Assembly (NCBI RefSeq): GCF_030325625.1
Contig: NZ_JACAIS010000001.1
Span: 558,001-622,000 of the forward strand
Length of the DNA: 64,000 bases
Direction of reading: 5' to 3'
Origin: Sphingobacterium sp. N143
Lineage (GTDB): Bacteria; Bacteroidota; Bacteroidia; Sphingobacteriales; Sphingobacteriaceae
Under the pieces are notes generated by a model that had not been told where the DNA came from, searched no databases, and worked only from the letters and a program-made list of their open reading frames with translations. The translations under genes were made by a program, and so were the position numbers. Within the stretch, counting starts at the first letter, position 1. Each line of letters begins with the position of its first letter. Below, one piece after another: positions 44,699 to 54,761 of this stretch.

Positions 44699-46957
44699 AT
44701 GATTGGTTTTATGGGATATGCTCAAACTTTTGCTCGAGCGATAGTTATATTCTTGATTTTTCTGTTGGCCTGGGGATCAGTTTCTGCTCAGGACCAGCTT
44801 CAGGACCTCAGGAAATCATATAACAACCTTCCGTTGGGAAGTAAAGAACGCTTTGTATTAACAGGAAAGTATGCCCAGGCGCTATATTTCAACAATGAAA
44901 AAGTACAGGCCAATCAAGTGCTCAATGACAACATTCAGCTGGCCAAAAGCTATCCGGATAAACAGTACTACGCCTATTTGAACTGCATTGCAGCGATGAA
45001 CAGCTACAATGACCGTTCTTTCGAAAAATCAAGAGCCTACCTTGAACAGGCTAAATCTGTATTACCCATCATTGCTGATCACAGCACAAAGGGGTATGTT
45101 TATTATTGTGATGGTTGGATCATGACACGTCAGAATAAGGAAGAACAGGCCGTTTCACAATTTCATAACGCCATTTCTTATTTAGAGAAAGCCCCACAAA
45201 ATGATGTGAATACAGCACGCAAACTAGCCATTTATAAAGAGTTGACAGCTATTTATGCCAATCAACGGAATTATGAGTTTCAGGAGAAATACACAAGTCT
45301 TTTATTAGAAACGGCCAAGAAGGGAAAAAATATCAACAGTCTTTTTGATGCATATATGCAAGCTGGTTATCTTTTTGAAGAAGAATACAGGGCTAATACC
45401 ACAGACCTGGCTTTATTGAGGAAATCTGAAGAACACTATCTTGCTGCCTATGATCTGCTCAAGAATAACCAGGCCCAGCTCATTAACCCAACAGATTTGG
45501 CTTATGTTTCAGTCAACCTGGCCAATCTGTATCACGAATTTTATCCTCAAAATGGAAGTCAAAAAGCGATTTCTTTTGCACAGCAGGCTTTGGAAATTGC
45601 TGCAGAAACAGGACAATACGCGATTACAATACCAGCATATGGTGTATTGGCGGATGAGTCTTTCAAGAATGGTCATCGTGAAGAGGGTAAGAAATATCTG
45701 CAGCAAGCTTTGTCCAATTTTGAGCGGGAACCACATTATGATTATCAAGTTGGCTTAAGCCTATACAGCCGGTTGGCGGAGGTAAGCGTGGAAGAAGGTA
45801 AATACGAAGAAGCCTTCAGGTATCAGAAAAGTTATATTGATGTATTCGAAAAAGCATTCAATTCAGATAAGCTGGATAAAACCAAACAACTGGAGATAAA
45901 ATTTGAACGCGAATTGCAGAATCAGAAATTGTTGCGCCTTCGTTTAGAAGGAGAGAAGAAAGAGCAGCAGATCAAGCTGATGAAAGCACTGAATGATAGA
46001 CAAAATCAATTGGTTGAAAATCTGAAGTTAAATGAACTCAACCGATCACAGCAACTGAAAGTGTTGCAGCTGGAACGGGATAAAAAAGAACAAGACCTGC
46101 AATTAAGCCGACTGGAGAATGAACAGCGCTCACAGGAGCTTGATGTATCCAAAAAGGAAATTGCTTTTAAATCTCGGATGAATACTATTTATATCTGGTT
46201 GTTTATTAGTTGTTTAATTGCTGTTATCTTACTTTTTTATGCTTATTGGCAGCGTTCTAAGACACTGAAACAAAAGGAGCATCTATATGGTCTCGAAATA
46301 GAAAAAAATAACCAGCAACATGCCATTAAGAACCTGACGGCTATGCTTGCGGGAGAGGAAAAAGAACGGACACGTCTTGCCCGCGATCTACACGATGGAT
46401 TGGGTGGATTACTGTCTAGTACCAAACTTGGACTGTCCTCCATCGGTGAGGGTACTCCTGAAGAATCTGCCGTGAAAGATGGCATCAACCGTAGTATTGT
46501 GCTATTGGACGACGCGGTAGACGAACTGCGCCGTCTTGCGCATAACCTCATGCCTGACCTCATTGTCAAATACGGACTGAAGGAGGCATTACGGGATTAC
46601 GCTGCCCGTATGAGCCAGGCAAAATGCCAGGTGGAATGCGAGTTTCTCCATTTTGAAGCGGAGCTAAGTGTTGAACATGAAATTTCCCTGTATAGAATTA
46701 TTCAGGAACTAGTTAATAATGCATTGAAACATGCCACGGCTACGAGTATTTTTATACAACTTTCAGCCCATAATGGACGTTTACATATTACCGTTGAAGA
46801 TGATGGAAAGGGGTTTGATACTGAAAATATCGATCTGCAAAATTCTGCTGGCATGCACAATGTGCGATCCCGGCTTTCTTTTCTGAATGGAGACATGAAA
46901 ATCATGTCCGAAATTGGAGAAGGTACCACCATAGAGATTGAAATCCCCCTGTCTTAA
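44699..46957 (+). CDS. TPR-containing sensor histidine kinase (HisKA_3 type)
   Basis: A 752-aa membrane kinase. Signal peptide (residues ~1-30, ending VSAQ), periplasmic TPR array (residues ~40-390), coiled coil rich in E/K/Q (~395-490), one transmembrane helix (~497-516), then a HisKA_3 dimerisation domain with phospho-acceptor His565 in RLARDLHDGLGG and a HATPase_c domain (ELVNNALKHATATSI, EDDGKGFD, GMHNVRSR). It passes phosphate to the LuxR-type regulator 14 bases downstream. What the TPR region senses is unknown. Confidence 0.92.
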   Translation: MIGFMGYAQTFARAIVIFLIFLLAWGSVSAQDQLQDLRKSYNNLPLGSKERFVLTGKYAQALYFNNEKVQANQVLNDNIQLAKSYPDKQYYAYLNCIAAMNSYNDRSFEKSRAYLEQAKSVLPIIADHSTKGYVYYCDGWIMTRQNKEEQAVSQFHNAISYLEKAPQNDVNTARKLAIYKELTAIYANQRNYEFQEKYTSLLLETAKKGKNINSLFDAYMQAGYLFEEEYRANTTDLALLRKSEEHYLAAYDLLKNNQAQLINPTDLAYVSVNLANLYHEFYPQNGSQKAISFAQQALEIAAETGQYAITIPAYGVLADESFKNGHREEGKKYLQQALSNFEREPHYDYQVGLSLYSRLAEVSVEEGKYEEAFRYQKSYIDVFEKAFNSDKLDKTKQLEIKFERELQNQKLLRLRLEGEKKEQQIKLMKALNDRQNQLVENLKLNELNRSQQLKVLQLERDKKEQDLQLSRLENEQRSQELDVSKKEIAFKSRMNTIYIWLFISCLIAVILLFYAYWQRSKTLKQKEHLYGLEIEKNNQQHAIKNLTAMLAGEEKERTRLARDLHDGLGGLLSSTKLGLSSIGEGTPEESAVKDGINRSIVLLDDAVDELRRLAHNLMPDLIVKYGLKEALRDYAARMSQAKCQVECEFLHFEAELSVEHEISLYRIIQELVNNALKHATATSIFIQLSAHNGRLHITVEDDGKGFDTENIDLQNSAGMHNVRSRLSFLNGDMKIMSEIGEGTTIEIEIPLS

Positions 46958-46971
46958 CTATAACTCACCAC

Positions 46972-47607
46972 ATGATAAAGATAGCAATTACCGACGATCA
47001 TCCTTTGTTATTGGAAGGATTGAAGAACATTATCAATGCACATGAAGACTTTGATGTGGTCGGCATGTATGCGAGTGCAGCCGACCTGTTCAACCATATA
47101 GAAGCTGATGCACCATTGGTATTACTGTTGGATATTAACTTGCCTGATGCTAATGGTATTGATCTGGTAAAAGGGCTGAAAGCTGCTCATCAGGAATTAA
47201 AAATTGTAGCCTTTAGTGTTCACAATGAGTTTGCCGTTATCAATAGTATCTTGAATGAAGGCGCAGATGCTTACCTGCAGAAAAATGCCAACGGGTATGA
47301 AATCATTTCCGCGATCTCGGACGTGTTACTGGGAAAACGCTATATCTGTGAAAAAACACAGGCAATATTAAATAATAAGAAGGCTGAAGCAGGGCTCAAG
47401 CAGGTACCGAAGTTGACACGTCGGGAGAAAGAGATCCTGGCTTTTGTTGCCAAAGGAATGACTACCAATCAAATTGCCGAATCCTTGTTTATCAGTTCGC
47501 ATACTGTTGAAAGTCACCGGAAAAACCTGATGGAAAAATTTCAGACCAAAAGTGTTACTGCGGCAGTGAAATCTGCCATAGAATATGGATTGATACGCGA
47601 ATCGTAA
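46972..47607 (+). CDS. LuxR/NarL-type response regulator
   Basis: A 211-aa DNA-binding regulator. Receiver domain: ITDDHPLLLEGL, phospho-acceptor Asp54 in LLLDINLPDANGID, and late K in LQKNANG. LuxR-type HTH at the C-terminus (LTRREKEILAFVAKGMTTNQ, ISSHTVESHRKNLMEKF). Cognate partner of the preceding kinase. The next gene has its own promoter match, so it is a candidate target, which is inference. Confidence 0.95.
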   Translation: MIKIAITDDHPLLLEGLKNIINAHEDFDVVGMYASAADLFNHIEADAPLVLLLDINLPDANGIDLVKGLKAAHQELKIVAFSVHNEFAVINSILNEGADAYLQKNANGYEIISAISDVLLGKRYICEKTQAILNNKKAEAGLKQVPKLTRREKEILAFVAKGMTTNQIAESLFISSHTVESHRKNLMEKFQTKSVTAAVKSAIEYGLIRES

Positions 47608-47655
47608 CACAATTGCTGAATTCCCTGAATTCAGGGAGGAAAATACCTTATTGCA

Positions 47656-47686
47656 TTTGATACTTTTGATGCTATAGATTTATTTG
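47656..47686 (+). promoter_or_regulatory. Probable promoter of the 47.7-51.0 kb gene pair
   Basis: TTTG at 47656-47659 and TTTATTTG at 47679-47686 stand 19 bases apart; the -7 deviates at one position. The ATG at 47705 follows 18 bases later. A palindrome CCCTGAATTCAGGG lies about 20 bases upstream of the -33. Confidence 0.4.
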
Positions 47687-47704
47687 AGAAAGTATCAAGT
47701 GCAT

Positions 47705-49771
47705 ATGTGTATATCAATTCGTCATTTCCGCCCCCACACAGGCAAATTCCTCGCCATTGGTTTTATCTTGGCTCTATTTTCGGGCATGAATTCCCAAAAA
47801 GTACAGGCTCAGCAGATTGACCAGAAAATTCCTCGGGATGCCAACACAATCGTTGTTCTTAACTTTTCGGAGATCGTAGCACATGCAGATGGGGTAATAT
47901 TAAATCGTTTTCTGGGCCGGACCGGTTTTTTTAAACAGTTCGAAAAGAAAAATATTGACCTGCAGCAAGATCTTTATCAATCGGGGATCGATTTGAACGG
48001 AAAGGCATTTTACTATAGAATTAACAAAGATAGTCTGCGCTATGCAGAGCTTGTAATCCCAATCCAGGATATCCAGCGCTACACAAGCTTGCTGAACTTG
48101 AAGGGAACCTCTTTGCCATCACTAAACGGCTACGAGCGGTTTAGAATGGAATCTGGAAACCTATTGGCCTGGAATGCCAAGGAGTTTAGGATACTCATGG
48201 GTGCGACCGGAGCCACTTATTTCAGTACTGATTCTATTGCTGCATTATATGGTATCGAGCCTGTGGATTATGCCTCGGGGACGATGGCAGCAACCAGTAT
48301 AGCAGCAGAGGCTGCTGCTGAAGCCGCAACATATCCCAGGGCAGATACTTTTCCCATGGATTCTACAGAAGTGAGCTGGGAGGCAACTGATTTTGACCGT
48401 GTTCATGGGGAAGAACTGGAGAAAGGTGAAGAGGCCCCTGTTTTGGTAGATAGCAACTGGGTCGATATGGATATGATGGACGTTGATGATATCAACTATG
48501 ATTCACTTTATACAGCTTATGAAGAGGCCAATAAGCGGAACGATTCCATTAAGAATGCTTTATTGGACAGATGGTTATTGCAAGAGCAGGAACACTTGCT
48601 GAATGGAACATATCCAGTGATAAGCAAAGAAGAGCAGCAACGTCTGTTGAACAAGGTGGATCTTCTAAGGATATGGATTCCCAGAGTTGATGGATTTTAT
48701 CGTGGGCTGAATTCCGTACGCTCTAGTGTCGATGCCTATTTTAGCGCAGAACAATTTTCATTGGATAGTGAATACAAAGATTTGTTCGTTGATTTATCCC
48801 AGCAGCAGAACAAACTCAGGCTCAAAACAAGTGTTAGCCTAGGGAAAGATCTGGCAGCATTGACCAAGAAGCTGTATGCAAGGAAACCAAATCCTAAATT
48901 TGCCAAGTATCTGACTGATGAAACCATAGGCTATGTGAACGTGAATTTAAATACGGAAGCTTATTTAAATGAAATGCCCACTTTTTTTTCTAAAAATCTA
49001 GGTAAGTTTTTCGGCCATGAAGAGGAGCTATTGCAGCTTTTTGCTACAGGCTTTGAAATTGTGATAGATGAAAAGGCTATTGCCGATATTATGCCAGGTG
49101 ATCATCTGATTATAGTCAATGGTATAACACATCTGAAGGTGGATTATACGGATTATGATTATGACGACAATTATGAATTAAAGGAAGTACATAAGACCAA
49201 AGAAGAGAAAGTACCTTCATTTGTTTGGATGTTTACTTCCAAGGACCAGCGGATGATTAAAAAAACACTGGATTTTGCCGTATCAAAATCAAAGGCACAT
49301 CTGGCAGACGGAATCTATCGCATTGTACAAAACAATGGGAAGGATTTCCCATTGTATGTATTATTCCACGAAGATTTGATCATGCTTAGTAATGACAGTA
49401 CCCAGCTACCTAAAATTTTACAGCATAAAAACAGGGGGTATAAACCGAACAAGGCTTTTATCAAGCTCATGAAAAATAATAAGCTTTCGGCCTCCTTTCA
49501 AGTTAGCAGAATTCCTGCCTTAGTAAAGGATCTCAATATAGTGCTGGATAAAAACTGGCAGGATATATTAGATGAATTGAATAATTATGGTAATTTTACC
49601 TTAAATTCTAAAGGAATTGTTGGGAATCGATTAGAAACAGATCTGCAGCTTCACCTACCCTCAGCCGAGAAAAATGCATTGCAATTTATTTTGAATCAGT
49701 TAATGGATAGACTTGCAGCCGATGAGCAACTTGAATTTGACCACTCAATTGATGTAACTGAAAATGATTAA
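47705..49771 (+). CDS. Large exported protein, DUF4836-like, first of a paralogous pair
   Basis: A 688-aa protein with a signal peptide (arginine/histidine N-terminus, hydrophobic FLAIGFILALFSGM, cleavage near VQAQ). The mature start IPRDANTIVVLNFSEIVAHA resembles the DUF4836 group of Bacteroidota envelope proteins, but I am unsure of that. Around residues 190-285 an alanine-rich stretch and an Asp-rich stretch (WVDMDMMDVDDINYDS) form an insert. The segment SGIDLNGKAFYYRI aligns with NGIDIKANVFLFSL of the next protein, so the two seem paralogous. An in-frame TTG at 47684 is not favoured. The gene overlaps its partner by 8 bases. Confidence 0.65.
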   Translation: MCISIRHFRPHTGKFLAIGFILALFSGMNSQKVQAQQIDQKIPRDANTIVVLNFSEIVAHADGVILNRFLGRTGFFKQFEKKNIDLQQDLYQSGIDLNGKAFYYRINKDSLRYAELVIPIQDIQRYTSLLNLKGTSLPSLNGYERFRMESGNLLAWNAKEFRILMGATGATYFSTDSIAALYGIEPVDYASGTMAATSIAAEAAAEAATYPRADTFPMDSTEVSWEATDFDRVHGEELEKGEEAPVLVDSNWVDMDMMDVDDINYDSLYTAYEEANKRNDSIKNALLDRWLLQEQEHLLNGTYPVISKEEQQRLLNKVDLLRIWIPRVDGFYRGLNSVRSSVDAYFSAEQFSLDSEYKDLFVDLSQQQNKLRLKTSVSLGKDLAALTKKLYARKPNPKFAKYLTDETIGYVNVNLNTEAYLNEMPTFFSKNLGKFFGHEEELLQLFATGFEIVIDEKAIADIMPGDHLIIVNGITHLKVDYTDYDYDDNYELKEVHKTKEEKVPSFVWMFTSKDQRMIKKTLDFAVSKSKAHLADGIYRIVQNNGKDFPLYVLFHEDLIMLSNDSTQLPKILQHKNRGYKPNKAFIKLMKNNKLSASFQVSRIPALVKDLNIVLDKNWQDILDELNNYGNFTLNSKGIVGNRLETDLQLHLPSAEKNALQFILNQLMDRLAADEQLEFDHSIDVTEND

Positions 49772-51044
49772 AAAAGGTATAATCTGGATAATTTCTATTC
49801 TTGTCGTTCTGGTGATCATCGGTTGGGGGATTTATATCCTTCGGCAACAGCAGTCTTATGGCGCTATCGTTCACAAGAAAAGCAAGGCATTACTGACCAT
49901 TTCCTTGGATGATATCCTCTTGAATCAGTTTTTTGACAAATGGCAAACGGCTCCAAGCAGAGGGCAGGATTTTGCTAAGAAACTGAACCGGCTGAAGGAT
50001 AATGGAATTGATATCAAGGCAAATGTATTTCTTTTTTCCCTTGAAGAGACACCGAAAAGCTTCTATGCATTTTTTGATCTGAAAGATGAACAGCAGTTTT
50101 TAACATTTTTAAAAGAAGGGTTGGCTATTGATTCCATTGAGCGGAATGCCTATCCTGGCGTAAATTATGCCTATCAAGAAACACATAAGATTGCTTTTGT
50201 TTGGAAAGGGAAGGAGTTATTGGTAGGCTTGGGCTTTGATCTAGTTGAAAAACGCGACGAAATGCTTCAGCTGATTCGATCCGATGAAGGTCGGATCACG
50301 ATCGAGAAGTTTATTCACAATCCGAGTACATTGACCCAAAAATCCTTGCGCTATAGCAACATCTCAACCAATAATTTTGTTGAGTTTGAACTCAAAGGCA
50401 ATCGTATCGACGTTGCTGGTGAATTTACATCTAAGGCTTGGAATTTTCCAAATGAATATTTGGTTCGGGAATTGGTGGATCAGCATTATATTGGTAAAGG
50501 CTGGCTCAATTTTTCGGATATACAGTTTCATGCACTGGTTAAAAATCTGTTGCGGGATATGCCTTTGGAAACAGACTCGATCATGGCCCATGCGCGTGGT
50601 AACTACCTCGATATTGAAATTTTAAAAAATAAAGTGGCACAGAGGGACACCATCATTAGCTATGCCGTTGACGAGAACTTTGAAACAGTAGAAGAGATGA
50701 CAGCATACGATAGTAAGGTGCCTGAAATCAGGCTGGGAATCCAGGGCGATGAAGACCTGTCCAGGTTTCTTCCGAATAAATTGTTTTACCAATGGTTCCA
50801 GAAAGGGGATGGCCAACATACTATCTTATCAACGTCTTCAACCATTGCCCAGCAGCACAGCAAATATCATAAGACTGACGATCTTGCTCATCTCGCAATT
50901 CACCTCTCGGATTGGCCAAATGAGTTTAAACTATCTTCAATATTACTCTTGAAAACCATAGCCTCAGACCTCAACCTCACATTAAAAGTGACCCATTCAG
51001 ATAAACTTGTTCTTCGGGGAAAAATTCAAGATTACTCGCGTTAA
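49764..51044 (+). CDS. Membrane-anchored protein, second of a paralogous pair
   Basis: A 426-aa protein with an N-terminal anchor helix (residues 6-27, WIISILVVLVIIGWGIYIL) and a large periplasmic part. After the anchor it follows the plan of the preceding protein (LLTISLDDILLNQFF, NGIDIKANVFLFSL, KIAFVWKGKELLVGLGF) but lacks the acidic insert. Start overlaps the previous stop by 8 bases, so the two are translated together. Function unknown; no catalytic motif was seen. Confidence 0.65.
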   Translation: MIKKGIIWIISILVVLVIIGWGIYILRQQQSYGAIVHKKSKALLTISLDDILLNQFFDKWQTAPSRGQDFAKKLNRLKDNGIDIKANVFLFSLEETPKSFYAFFDLKDEQQFLTFLKEGLAIDSIERNAYPGVNYAYQETHKIAFVWKGKELLVGLGFDLVEKRDEMLQLIRSDEGRITIEKFIHNPSTLTQKSLRYSNISTNNFVEFELKGNRIDVAGEFTSKAWNFPNEYLVRELVDQHYIGKGWLNFSDIQFHALVKNLLRDMPLETDSIMAHARGNYLDIEILKNKVAQRDTIISYAVDENFETVEEMTAYDSKVPEIRLGIQGDEDLSRFLPNKLFYQWFQKGDGQHTILSTSSTIAQQHSKYHKTDDLAHLAIHLSDWPNEFKLSSILLLKTIASDLNLTLKVTHSDKLVLRGKIQDYSR

Positions 51045-51166
51045 TTTCAAAAATATGTTGTCTGGAACGATGCAGAACGTTTTCATGTAACCATTTCAGT
51101 TTTCTTGCAAATTCAAAACATTCTTAGTTGCTCGGCGGTTTATTGTTATTAACAAAGAGTGGAAGT

Positions 51167-52174
51167 ATGAATGTCAGAACAAAAAGCAAGAGTAAATTAA
51201 AGACCTATTGGCGGATATTGAAAAGTACAGTTTCGGGATTTTTGAATGAAGATTCCATGAAGTATAGTGCTTCATTATCTTATTATACTGTTTTTTCGAT
51301 TGGACCAATATTAGTATTGATCATTGCATTGGCCGGAATTTTTTATGGTGAAGATGCCATTGAAGGAAAGGTGTTTATGGAGCTGCGGGGATTGGTTGGA
51401 AATAGTGCAGCCATGCAGATTCAGGAAGTGATCCAAAATTTACAATTGTCCGGTAAAACCAATATGGCCTTATTGATCAGCGGTATCACCTTGATTCTCG
51501 GGGCAACGACGGTATTTGGGGATATCCAAAACTCGATCAATAAAATTTGGCATGTCAGGGCCAAGCCCAAAAAAGGATGGCTAAAGCTTATCCAGGATAG
51601 GCTATTGTCTTCCTCGCTGGTCATAGGTCTTGGTTTTCTCTTGGTGGTCACCTTAATTATAAACGGTGTAATTTTAGCCCTAACCGATCAACTTCAGCGG
51701 TATTTTCCTGACATGACCGTAATGCTGGTCGATGGGATAAATTTTGCGCTATCTTTTGCAATCATCTTTCTGCTCTTTAGCATTATTTTCAAGGCGCTTC
51801 CCGATGTGAATATAGCCTGGCGGACTGTCCGTGCAGGAGCATTATTTACAGCGATTCTATTTGTGCTGGGAAGATACCTGATTGGGATCTATCTGGAGCA
51901 TTCTGCCACCAAGGATACCTATGGGGCAGCTGGATCATTTGTGCTAATCCTTCTTTGGGTATATTACACGGCTGCGATATTATTTTTCGGAGCTATTTAC
52001 ACCCGCGAATATGCGACAGTGATGGGAATCCCAATAGAACCCTCCCAATTTGCCGTACATGTAGAAACCCAGGAGATCGAACGTCAGGTAGCAGCAATAC
52101 CACCGGCACCATTGACCCAGAGCGAGCAGACAACGGATACTGAGCTGCCTCCAGATAGGAAGCAGGAAGAATGA
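51167..52174 (+). CDS. YihY/virulence factor BrkB family membrane protein
   Basis: A 335-aa inner-membrane protein with about six helices. Family features are the early MKYSASLSYYTVFSIGPIL, then INKIWHVRAKPKKGW, and the late AAGSFVLILLWVYYTAAILF with GAIYTREYA. Older annotations as ribonuclease BN are wrong for this family; true function is unclear. The start at 51167 (MNVRTKSK), after GAGTGGAAG, is preferred over an in-frame start at 51128. Confidence 0.88.
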   Translation: MNVRTKSKSKLKTYWRILKSTVSGFLNEDSMKYSASLSYYTVFSIGPILVLIIALAGIFYGEDAIEGKVFMELRGLVGNSAAMQIQEVIQNLQLSGKTNMALLISGITLILGATTVFGDIQNSINKIWHVRAKPKKGWLKLIQDRLLSSSLVIGLGFLLVVTLIINGVILALTDQLQRYFPDMTVMLVDGINFALSFAIIFLLFSIIFKALPDVNIAWRTVRAGALFTAILFVLGRYLIGIYLEHSATKDTYGAAGSFVLILLWVYYTAAILFFGAIYTREYATVMGIPIEPSQFAVHVETQEIERQVAAIPPAPLTQSEQTTDTELPPDRKQEE

Positions 52175-52179
52175 GCCCT

Positions 52180-53340
52180 TTATTGATCCGGTAAATCGGT
52201 CCACTTTTGCTCAGACTGCCCCGAGGCAATGACGGTTTCCAAAAACTGCATACCCCGGATACCATCTGATACAGTTGGAAAATCCATAATTTCTGCTGAG
52301 ACTGCCGTTCCAGCTCTATGCGCCAAGATGCTTGTGGCAAAATTTTGATAGATATTGGCAAAGGCTTCAATATAACCTTCGGGATGTCCCGCTGGCAAGC
52401 GGATATTGTGCTTTGCAAGGGGGGATAAATATGCTTGACCGGCCCTGAAAATTTGCATAGGGGCATCGAGGGGTTTAAAGATTAAAGTGTTAGCATCCTG
52501 TTGATTCCATTCTAACCCGGCTTTTTCGCCATAGATCCTGATTTTCAAGGCATTTTCCTCACCAGCGGCCACCTGTGAAGCTGAAAGTACACCCGTGGCA
52601 CCGTTGTCAAAACGGAGCAGGATATTGCCATCATCTTCAAGCCTTCTACCTGAAACAAAAGTATGTAGATCCGCGCATATCTTGCTGATCTTCAGTCCGG
52701 AAATATACTCAGCCAAATGGGCAGCATGCGTTCCAATATCTCCCATGCAGCCACTTTTCCCACTTTTTGATGGATCGGTGCGCCAGGCGGCGAGTGTAAG
52801 CCCTGTTTCAATCATATTACTGAGCCAGCCCTGTGGATATTCAACCATCACTTTTCTAATGGCCCCTAATTGGTTTTCGTTTACCAAATAGCGTGCTTGT
52901 TTGACCATTGGATAAGCCGAATAAGTATAGGCAACACATAGGGTAAGCCCCGTTTCTTCCACCTTTTTCTGGATCAATTGCGCCTGCTCCAGTGTCAATG
53001 TCATTGGTTTTTCAAGCACGACATGGAAGCCATGGTCCAAAGCCATGATGGCTGGTTCGAAATGCGCAAAATTGGGCGTTACGATGCTCACAAAATCCAT
53101 CCGCTTTTCTTTGGGCAATTTACTTTCCGAAACAATCATTTCTTGATAGTTCGTATATATTCTGTCTTCTGGAAGCGACAGGAGTTTTCCTGATTCTTTC
53201 GCCCGGTCAGGATCAGAATTAAGGGCTCCACAGCATAGTTCGATATGACCGTCGATGCCTGCAGCCATGCGGTGGACAGCTCCAATAAAAGCGCCCTGTC
53301 CACCACCGATCATACCCATTCGTAGTTTTGTGTTGCTCAT
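52180..53340 (-). CDS. Gfo/Idh/MocA family oxidoreductase
   Basis: A 386-aa NAD(P)-dependent sugar or polyol dehydrogenase. Rossmann motif MGMIGGGQGAFIGAVHRMA at the N-terminus, EKPMTLTLEQA (family EKP motif), and GKSGCMGDIGTHAAHLAEY with the catalytic-site H. Cytosolic; no Tat signal. It is 24 bases after the sugar phosphate isomerase-like gene and they form an operon divergent from the GMC gene. Confidence 0.9.
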   Translation of the reverse strand: MSNTKLRMGMIGGGQGAFIGAVHRMAAGIDGHIELCCGALNSDPDRAKESGKLLSLPEDRIYTNYQEMIVSESKLPKEKRMDFVSIVTPNFAHFEPAIMALDHGFHVVLEKPMTLTLEQAQLIQKKVEETGLTLCVAYTYSAYPMVKQARYLVNENQLGAIRKVMVEYPQGWLSNMIETGLTLAAWRTDPSKSGKSGCMGDIGTHAAHLAEYISGLKISKICADLHTFVSGRRLEDDGNILLRFDNGATGVLSASQVAAGEENALKIRIYGEKAGLEWNQQDANTLIFKPLDAPMQIFRAGQAYLSPLAKHNIRLPAGHPEGYIEAFANIYQNFATSILAHRAGTAVSAEIMDFPTVSDGIRGMQFLETVIASGQSEQKWTDLPDQ

Positions 53341-53364
53341 GATATGGAATATTGAAATAAATTA

Positions 53365-54420
53365 CTAACTAAGACCTAATAGTTTTTTGTTTAAACGATC
53401 ATTGGTGTCTACTGCTGCAAAATTATCAAATGCTTTATCAGTGACACGTATGATACAATCTTTAATAAATGGAGCGCCTTCTTTTGCGCCATCTTCCGGA
53501 TGTTTGAACGCACATTCCCATTCGAGCACCGCCCAGCCCTGGAAATCGTATTGGGTCAGTTTGGTAAAAATGGATTTAAAATCTACTTGCCCGTCGCCTA
53601 CAGATCTGAAGCGCCCCGCCCTGGATGGCCAGTTTTGAAAACCACCATAAACTCCCTGACGGCCTGATGGCGTAAATTCAGCATCCTTTACATGGAACAT
53701 TTTGATGCGTTCGTGGTAGATATCAATAAATTGCAAGTAATCGAGACATTGAAGAACAAAATGAGAAGGGTCATATAGAATATTTGCGCGTTTGTGGTAA
53801 TTGACCTGCTCCAGGAATAAATCAAACGTGGCGCCGTCATGGAGATCTTCACCAGGGTGTAGTTCATAACAAAGGTTCACATCGTATTTTTCACATTCAT
53901 CCAGGATTGGCAGCCATAATTTTGCCAGTGCAGCAAAGCCTGTTTCCACTAAGTTGGTGGGCCGCTGTGGCCAGGGGTAAATAAATGGCCATAAGAAAGC
54001 ACCACTGAATGTTGCCAATGCTTTGAGGCCGAGGTTATGGGAGGCTTGTACCGCGTATTTCATCTGCTGAATAGCCCATTGTTGGCGGGCTTGGGGATTG
54101 CCATGCAAATTTTTTGGCGCAAAGGCATCAAAAAGATCATCGAAACTGGGGTTGACGGCAACGAGCTGTCCCTGTAGATGGGTTGAAAGCTCGGTAAGTT
54201 CTAAGCCATAGGATTGGATTGTAGCTTTGAGCTGCTGCGCATAAGTTTTATCCTGAGCGGCTTTTTCCAAATCTATAAACCGAGGGTCTATGGTTGGAAG
54301 CTGTATACCCTTATATCCAAGATCTGCAGCCCATTTACAGATACCTTCTAATGTGTTAAACGGAGCTTCATCGCCGATAAATTGTGCGAGAAAAATAGCG
54401 GGGCCTTTAATTGTTGTCAT
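53365..54420 (-). CDS. Sugar phosphate isomerase/epimerase (xylose isomerase-like TIM barrel)
   Basis: A 351-aa TIM-barrel protein of the AP_endonuc_2 superfamily. Metal-site regions are NLCYELHPGEDLHDG, ANILYDPSHFVLQCLD, IKMFHVKDAEF and WAVLEWECAF. Such proteins epimerise, isomerise or dehydrate keto-sugars and occur beside Gfo/Idh and GMC oxidoreductases in Bacteroidota. First gene of the minus-strand pair, next to the palindromic operator. Confidence 0.88.
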   Translation of the reverse strand: MTTIKGPAIFLAQFIGDEAPFNTLEGICKWAADLGYKGIQLPTIDPRFIDLEKAAQDKTYAQQLKATIQSYGLELTELSTHLQGQLVAVNPSFDDLFDAFAPKNLHGNPQARQQWAIQQMKYAVQASHNLGLKALATFSGAFLWPFIYPWPQRPTNLVETGFAALAKLWLPILDECEKYDVNLCYELHPGEDLHDGATFDLFLEQVNYHKRANILYDPSHFVLQCLDYLQFIDIYHERIKMFHVKDAEFTPSGRQGVYGGFQNWPSRAGRFRSVGDGQVDFKSIFTKLTQYDFQGWAVLEWECAFKHPEDGAKEGAPFIKDCIIRVTDKAFDNFAAVDTNDRLNKKLLGLS

Positions 54421-54567
54421 ATGTTTTTTCGTTTAAGGGCGGCTCTGACATGTTGTACATAGCTGTGGACGCAGCCCAGTGGAACATCTAATTTAAGCCG
54501 ACAATTTTAATACTATTATAATGTGGTCATTTCAAGCCATAAGCTTGCTCAATGCAATATTACAAAA

Positions 54568-54587
54568 AATTGCAACCGGTTGCAATT
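54568..54587. promoter_or_regulatory. LacI-type operator palindrome in the divergent sugar oxidoreductase region
   Basis: AATTGCAACCGGTTGCAATT is a perfect 20-bp palindrome with a central CG, the shape of a LacI/GalR-family operator. It lies in the 341-base gap 54421-54761 between the divergent epimerase-Gfo/Idh pair and the GMC gene. No LacI gene is in the window. The rest of the gap shows a repeated AAACTTG (near 54606 and 54621), a weak -7-like TGTATTTG at 54668-54675 and nothing else. Confidence 0.65.
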
Positions 54588-54761
54588 AAATGGAAAAAAA
54601 ATCATAAACTTGTAGGAGATAAACTTGAATTACAATTAGAATCCACGTTCGGATCATGGGATTTTATTGTATTTGTAAAACTAAATAATGGTATGGCATG
54701 ACGCATTTTTCAATGGAAAATGTCGTGCCCATGCATAACCCGATAAACCAATTAATTAAAA

